Source: Fagopyrum homotropicum (Eukaryota; Streptophyta; Magnoliopsida; Caryophyllales; Polygonaceae). From it: 64,000 nt of DNA. The notes under the pieces are model-generated. The model ran no database searches. It had not been told where the DNA came from and worked only from the letters and a program-made list of their open reading frames with translations. A program made the translations under genes and the position numbers. Shown here piece after piece: positions 58,947 to 64,000 of this stretch. Each line of letters begins with the position of its first letter. Positions within the stretch are counted from its first letter, which is position 1. The DNA lies in contig BSWB01000004.1 in NCBI GenBank assembly GCA_033239125.1, positions 30,563,501 through 30,627,500 on the forward strand, written 5' to 3'.

Positions 58947-60699
58947 TGATAGCATGAATTATAGTCTATATTTTGGGGTTTGTTTGGACGTTTTATCTTT
59001 CATAATCTGCATGTTTGTATGTACATTATGTGATTTTACTACCATTTCATCTACCTTTGCGAGAATCGAGGTCTACACCTAGTTTCGTTGTAATTGCAGG
59101 TAATATGGTACGTTTTGCATCAAAAAGGAGCAAAAGGAGTCGTGAGTCATTTGGAGCTACATCCAGGAAGCACAGCCATGAATTAAAGATTTACTTTGGA
59201 CCAGTTTTGAGAGATTTCACATCCAGTTGAGATTCACCTCGGATGACTACAGATTTACCTCGACCGAGGTGATCCAGAGACGCCGACTCGACCGAGGCGA
59301 ACACCTAGGACGCGGCGAGAATATTTTATTCTTGGCTGAGATCTTTTAAAATTGGAAAGTAATCTTATATTTTTGGGCTGGGCTCTTGGAAGGAAGGAGA
59401 TATGCAGAATCATATATTTTACCTATATTTATGGGAGAATATCTTTCTAAGATTTATTATCTTTGGAGGGTTATTTTCCTATAAAAAGGGTTGGATTTTC
59501 CACAAATCCAGGGTGTGCTTAGATCACGCTATACCGTCGATCAGGGTTTACACACGTAGCAGCCGCAGCCTACTCCAATTTGGGAGTCTTCGAAGAACCT
59601 TTTTGAAGGTTGAAGGAAGATAGAAGTCCATAGCTTTTATAGCTTTTTGAAGGGTTTTGTAAGATTGTCTTCAATTCCCTCAATTGTTGTCTTGTCTTTT
59701 TGGATTGTTATCCAAGGAACGCTTTGTTGTGATATTTGATTCAGTTATTGAAGTCTTTTCATTAAATTCTTCTTTGTTCAAATATTCACCTTCTTCCCTT
59801 ACAATTAATACTTTCATAATGATGATGAGTGGCTAATTTCCTTGTGTGATTCTAGGGTGATTGGCTGAAGGTTGTGGGAAAAACAATGATAGAATAATCT
59901 TAGATTCCAGTAGGATCCTGAAAGTTCGAGTCTTTAACCTTAACCCTAAGCACCTCGTTCAGTCGATGAACATTTCGGCCGAGGTGGAAACTGGCTGACC
60001 GAGGTGACTATCTGATCCATAACTGAGAGTTAAGTGTTAGAGTTTGCCAAATCCTATTCTTATTATACCTTTCCTGGTTCAAAGCAAGCTTAGGATGAGA
60101 CTTACCCGGTAATTCCTTAGTTTGTGTACCAACGATCATAAGTGTAGGTAATAAAGGTTTATCCTTTATTGGGGTTTGAGTGTGCTTCCATCCCATCTTT
60201 GTGAGTTAGCCTGAGACTTACCCGGTAAAGGTTGATTCTATTCCCTTAGATGGTATGTTAGTTTGAGGTTATAGTTCTTTATCTTAATTCCTTGAGACTT
60301 ACCCGGTAATAGGAGTTACGGTTCGGGATTAGTGTGTAGTGAGACTTACCCGGTGATCTACTCCACTTTAGAAACACCTTCCCCACGCAAAAATCTCAGC
60401 TTTGTCCGCTTATCTACAGATCTTGAGTTGGAACCACAACTAGATGCCTTAATCCCTAGAATTGCATGTTTGCTTTATTTGACATCTTATTCATCTTTGA
60501 TTGTGTTAAATCGATCTTGTGGTTAGTATTAACATTAGCACACCGTATTGACTCTGTTTCACCGAGTCCCTGTGATCGACCCCTGGAATTTTCTTGCTTT
60601 TACTACGATTGACCCGTACACTGCGGGTTCGCATCCTTGTTTTAAGCTTAAGTCTAGGGTTATAAATTTAAAGCTTGCACACACCGTTTGGAGAGAACA
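58947..60699 (+). mobile_element. 3' LTR of Athila-like element
   Basis: 1753 bp, TGATAGCATG to GAGAGAACA. Differences seen against the 5' LTR: one base each near 59224, 59512, 59558, 59569, 59590, 60456, 60584 and 60694. TATA box at 59480-59488. Confidence 0.95.
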
Positions 60700-60924
60700 G
60701 TCATCAGCCATGAGGATCTGACAGTTGAGCCTGACCATACATTTGTAGAGTACCCAGTGGCTGTCTTGGAACGCAGTACCAGACGTTTGCGATCCAAGGA
60801 GATACCTATGCTGAGGATCCAGTGGTCTAGGAGAGGAGTTGATGAGGCCACTTGGGAGACTGAGGAGAGTATTAGACGTAACTATCCCGAGTTCTTTGCT
60901 GGGTTAGAGGTTACTCCTGTGTGA
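60700..60924 (+). pseudogene. Tekay pol C-terminus with chromodomain (separated from integrase)
   Basis: Resumes the pol frame at the right GTCAT (60700-60704): SHEDLTVEPDHTF, then the chromodomain EYPVAVLERSTRRLRSKEIP, MLRIQWSRRG, ATWETEESIRRNYPEFFAG, ending at TGA (60922-60924). The aromatic residues expected for a plant group-type chromodomain are partly replaced. Chromodomains in this clade are thought to direct integration to marked chromatin. Confidence 0.9.
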
Positions 60925-61135
60925 CGAGTTAGTACTCGGATATTGTGTTGTTTGACCTTTCAGGTTTCTTATTGACTGAGTGATTCTGTTTTTGTGATAC
61001 GTGTCTGTTTGATACTTGAGTAGTTGCGTGGTAGAAAACGAAAAAGGTCGAGAAACTAAAATATACCGAAGGAAATGTGTGAACAAGGGAAATAATCTAA
61101 GTTTCGGGACGAAACTTCTTTTAAGGGGGCACTGA
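60925..61135 (+). promoter_or_regulatory. Tekay 3' untranslated region and polypurine tract
   Basis: Short noncoding stretch; GTTTCGGGACGAAACTT (61101-61117) is an inverted repeat shared with other Tekay-type elements, followed by CTTTTAAGGGGGCACTGA, the polypurine tract abutting the LTR. Confidence 0.8.
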
Positions 61136-62425
61136 TGTAATAACCGAAAATTTTAAGTTTCCGATAAATTGAAATTAACCAAAGTCCGATGCGACCATCG
61201 TAAATAATTAAATAAGTAAAATAAAACGAGAGTAGTTCGATCATTTCCGTGACCTAGATTCACATAAAATGATAAATTAAATGACCGGAAATAATTTAAG
61301 TACGTTAAAATAAGAATAATAATAAATTATAAAATACGGAATTAAATTCCGTATTTTTATAAGTTTCCGCACGCAAATAACGAGTGGCGTATCCGTTTTA
61401 ATAGTCGCATAGCGGACCGGGTGTGGGCCACTACAAAGCCCAATTAGTAGCCCACTTAATTCCCTAACCCTAATTAGAATAACCTAATCCTAATCCTAAA
61501 ACTAAACTGCCGCTTACCTCTTACGCTCCTCTGGATTTCACGAGCTGCTTCTTCTCCCTCGCGACTCAGACCGCCGCAGTCCCAACAGTCTTCCGCCTCT
61601 CACCGGAGACGCCGCCACCTTGCCTGCGCCGCCCTCGCCTAGCTTCTCCGTCCGCCGGCGACTGCAGCAGCCAGGTGAGCCCTCTGTTTCCCTCCTTCCT
61701 TCCGTCTTCTCCCTCTCGTTTCTGTTTCGAGTCCGGAAATTATAACTTCGCCTCCCTGCTGTCAGTAGCCGCGCACCAGCCCAGACCGCCGCCAGTGCAT
61801 CGCCGCCTTCCGCCGGACCATCCCCGTGCCGACGCGTGGCGAGGTAAGCCAACCCCTTTCTTCCCTCCTTCTGTTTCGCTGGGCGCAGCAGCGTGCTAAC
61901 CGCCCTTCTGTCCGCTGGTGACGCAACCCAGGCGCGAGTCCCTCAAGTAGAACGGTGCACCAGCAACCATTTCCCTTGCAGCAGACGAGGACCCGGTACT
62001 GCGTGGTGGTGAACTCTTCGAACCAGTAGCAGGCCGGTCCAGGACAAGTTGCGACACCCTACTGCGTTACATCACCCGGAAAGGAGAACCCCGGCAGCCT
62101 GCAGTAGGTAAGCCTCTCGTTAAACAACAGTGCGTATAGAGACGGTTTATGGGTATGAATGTGTGCTGGATGTGTAATTATATACATACTTATGAGAATT
62201 TTTGAACGTATAAGTGTATATATACGTATAGGAGAGTATGAAGGTATATAGATGTATGAGTACGAGTTGGATATAGATAGGGAAGATATAGTGGTATAAA
62301 TATACACTGCAGTGTGTTAGTCATAGGTACAAAAATATTTATGTGAATAGATTGAAGCTTTGGACATATATTTACATAGGTGTGTATATATATATATATA
62401 TGATGATATATTTAGCGATATATGT

Positions 62426-62465
<40 letters not shown>

Positions 62466-63324
62466 CAGTACGAATGAGAAAATAAATATCTGGAGATATA
62501 TATGCAAGTACCGAGTAGTTACATAATTATACGGGTTGAAGGAAAAGTTAGGGTATGTACGTAAATATATATATATACCGAGGTACGAGTAAAGTGGTCC
62601 GAGCTATAACTTATAATTTATAAGAAAAACTTTAGAAAGAGAGAGACTAATCATAGAGAACAAATCCTAAAAGGGATTTAGTAGGACTCAAGAGTGAACT
62701 TTGAGAACTTTCGGTACCAGGGGTAAAATGGTCTTTTACCATAAGATAGTTGTTTTTCCGTAATTCCTTCGCAAGAGGTTGGACAGCGAGATGTGATTTT
62801 TGATACACATGCCTTCATTGACAGGCACTTGAGTTACCATGAGTACGGACTATCTGAGGAGTGTTAGAGTGTTTTGACTCAGGTTAGATCAGCAGGTTAG
62901 ATCAGCATCTGAGTGATTATGTTTATCTGAGTGTGTTTGTGCTGCTATTATTCTGCTAATATTTAGATAACTAGCTAACGGTTCTTGTTGTTGTTGTTTT
63001 AGATTTACCGCAGGTTAGATCAGCAGCTGAGTGATCCGGAAGTAGTGGTCAGCCGGGTCTCCGTACTCCTTAGAGCGGGGTTGGGGTTGTTTTTTCTTTC
63101 CTTTCTGTTGGTTAAGACATTTGCTCTTTTCTTTTGTTTAAGTACCGTAGGCTGCTAGACAGTGTTGCATTCATTACTCTAAAAACATGGTTTTTATGAA
63201 TTTCGGTTTCTTTATTTGTGTCTTGTTGCAAGATCCTAGTATTGTTGTTGTCAAACTGAGGTCGGGACCCATTGTGAGGTCCTAACCAGTAATACTCCGA
63301 GTTCTGAGAATTCGGGGTGTTACA
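61136..63324 (+). mobile_element. 3' LTR of forward Tekay element, with internal deletion
   Basis: 2189 bp against 2570 bp for the 5' LTR. The segment equivalent to about 43541-43900 is missing; at the junction (62881-62918) AGGTTAGATCAGC occurs twice, copied from the sequence that lies about 120 bp downstream (63013). TA run 62429-62464. Confidence 0.93.
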
Positions 63325-63329
63325 AGTAT

Positions 63330-63431
63330 TTAGTGTTGTTTTATATTATTTAAATGAAGAAAGGTTAGCGGGTCGGAATCAGTTTAACCCGATATTATGC
63401 GGAATAAAAAAAAAAATTTCGGGGTATTACA
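63330..63431 (-). mobile_element. 5' LTR of outer element, remaining 102 bp
   Basis: Continues the LTR interrupted at 41739 after the right AGTAT (63325-63329); matches 15634-15735. It ends GGGGTATTACA at 63431, followed by AATAT. Confidence 0.93.
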
Positions 63432-63436
63432 AATAT

Positions 63437-64000
63437 TATAGAATTAAGCATGTTAATAGTACAATTATACAATAAGTATTATATTCTAAAAGTGTATCTT
63501 ACCAATATTGATGATAAAAAAAACATTTTCAAAGGTTAATGACTCTAACTTTGTGCACCTTTGGAAGGAGACTTAAGCCTCTCATTTGTTGAACCCGTTG
63601 ACATGTAAAATATACTTGGTTTTCCACGAACCCTTCAACAACAATTGATCATCATAAAGGGTATATTGATTCAATATTTCTCCAAGAGAGTGTTAAAATG
63701 GTGTTCATCATCCAACACGTTCAACTTGAAGTTATTATTACAACGGGTGACTTTTTATGAATAAGACAATTTATCAAAATTGCACCCGGACGAGCACACT
63801 TAACTTCAGAGTTCTTTGTTCTCACTCGACCACTGAAAAGAAGAATTTTTTTTGACATGGGTAGCAATCCATCCTTATAAGTTAACCATAAATCTCCATT
63901 CAAATGATGCAGATAACAATTTTACCAGGTGTTACCGGTTCTAACTCCAATTTGAACGTATTGGAAGATGAATCCGTTTTTAATGTTTTTGGAGAAAATT
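63437..64000. repeat. Satellite unit E, continuation to window end
   Basis: Resumes exactly where 13032 stopped (TATAGAATTAAGCATG) after the right AATAT (63432-63436). The array therefore continues past the window. Confidence 0.93.

Larger units (their letters stand above)
49278..60699 (+). mobile_element. Athila-like Ty3/gypsy element lacking RT and RNase H
   Basis: LTRs 49278-51030 and 58947-60699, both 1753 bp with about eight substitutions by eye; duplication GTCAT (49273-49277, 60700-60704). tRNA-Asp primer site at 51037; gag-protease-integrase frame 51156-55265; second frame 56053-57453. It is the youngest insertion in stack B and interrupts Tekay pol. With no RT it needs a helper; copy 1 at the left edge belongs to the same family. 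Confidence 0.95.
41740..63324 (+). mobile_element. Forward Tekay-like Ty3/gypsy retrotransposon, split by Athila element
   Basis: LTRs 41740-44309 and 61136-63324; duplication AGTAT (41735-41739, 63325-63329); primer site 44313; gag-pol 44580-60924; polypurine tract before 61136. Inserted into the 5' LTR of the outer element, in opposite orientation to it. The LTRs differ at about 15 places by eye, plus TA-run length and one deletion of some 360 bp in the 3' LTR. Gag-pol has full domain order gag, protease, RT, RNase H, integrase, chromodomain but carries two stops, two frame changes and an 11.4-kb insertion. Confidence 0.95.
13033..63431 (-). mobile_element. Reverse-strand Tekay-like Ty3/gypsy retrotransposon (outer element)
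   Basis: Reading on the reverse strand: 5' LTR 63431-63330 plus 41739-39157, primer-binding site 39153-39142, interior 39141-35837 and 16904-15751, polypurine tract about 15751-15736, 3' LTR 15735-13033. AATAT flanks it (13028-13032, 63432-63436) in satellite unit E. The LTRs (2703 and about 2685 bp once the later insertion is removed) show about 17 substitutions by eye plus a different TA-repeat length, so the insertion is recent. The interior keeps only the leader and a broken chromodomain; it must have relied on proteins from relatives. A CACTA element later entered the interior and a forward Tekay-like element entered the 5' LTR. Confidence 0.9.

Overview
The window is plant nuclear DNA. 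It is almost entirely transposable elements nested inside each other and set in a long-period, AT-rich satellite. The plant assignment rests on Ty3/gypsy elements of two plant clades (chromodomain-bearing, Tekay/Del-like, primed by initiator-Met tRNA; and Athila-like, primed by tRNA-Asp), a plant-type CACTA transposon, a BED-finger/DUF659 hAT transposon, and GT-AG introns. I cannot name the species. The setting looks like pericentromeric or other heterochromatin. No ordinary host gene, rRNA, tRNA or CRISPR is visible.

Layout. (i) 1-2571: the 3' end of an Athila-like element (copy 1), ending in a complete LTR. (ii) 2572-13032 and 63437-64000: a tandem array with a unit of about 1729 bp, broken by a 3.3-kb solo LTR (4618-7906). 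(iii) 13033-63431: one reverse-strand Tekay-like retrotransposon in the satellite (target duplication AATAT), opened by two stacks of later insertions.

Stack A lies in its interior: a CACTA element (16905-35832) holds a hAT element (19755-33033, duplication ATTTGATA), which holds a forward-strand gypsy element (23307-32665, duplication GCGGC). Stack B lies in its 5' LTR: a forward-strand Tekay-like element (41740-63324, duplication AGTAT) whose pol gene is split by a young Athila-like element (49278-60699, duplication GTCAT).

Coding content. The hAT transposase (20089-22632, reverse, three exons) is complete except for one in-frame stop. The forward Tekay gag-pol has two stops, two frame changes and the Athila insertion between integrase and chromodomain. 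The Athila element has a long open gag-protease-integrase frame that lacks reverse transcriptase and RNase H, plus a second frame resembling the plant ATHILA ORF-1 family. The interiors of the 23307-32665 gypsy and of the outer reverse element are decayed, yet their LTR pairs are nearly identical, so both were probably mobilised by helper proteins.

The most notable signals outside the standard catalogue are: nine small stem-loops with compensatory base changes in the 3' untranslated part of the 23307-32665 element; a dispersed inverted-repeat motif CCTCGACCGAGG spread through LTRs, coding and spacer DNA of the Athila element in different reading frames; a hairpin containing a splice-donor consensus kept in four different Tekay-type LTRs; and the RT-less Athila frame.
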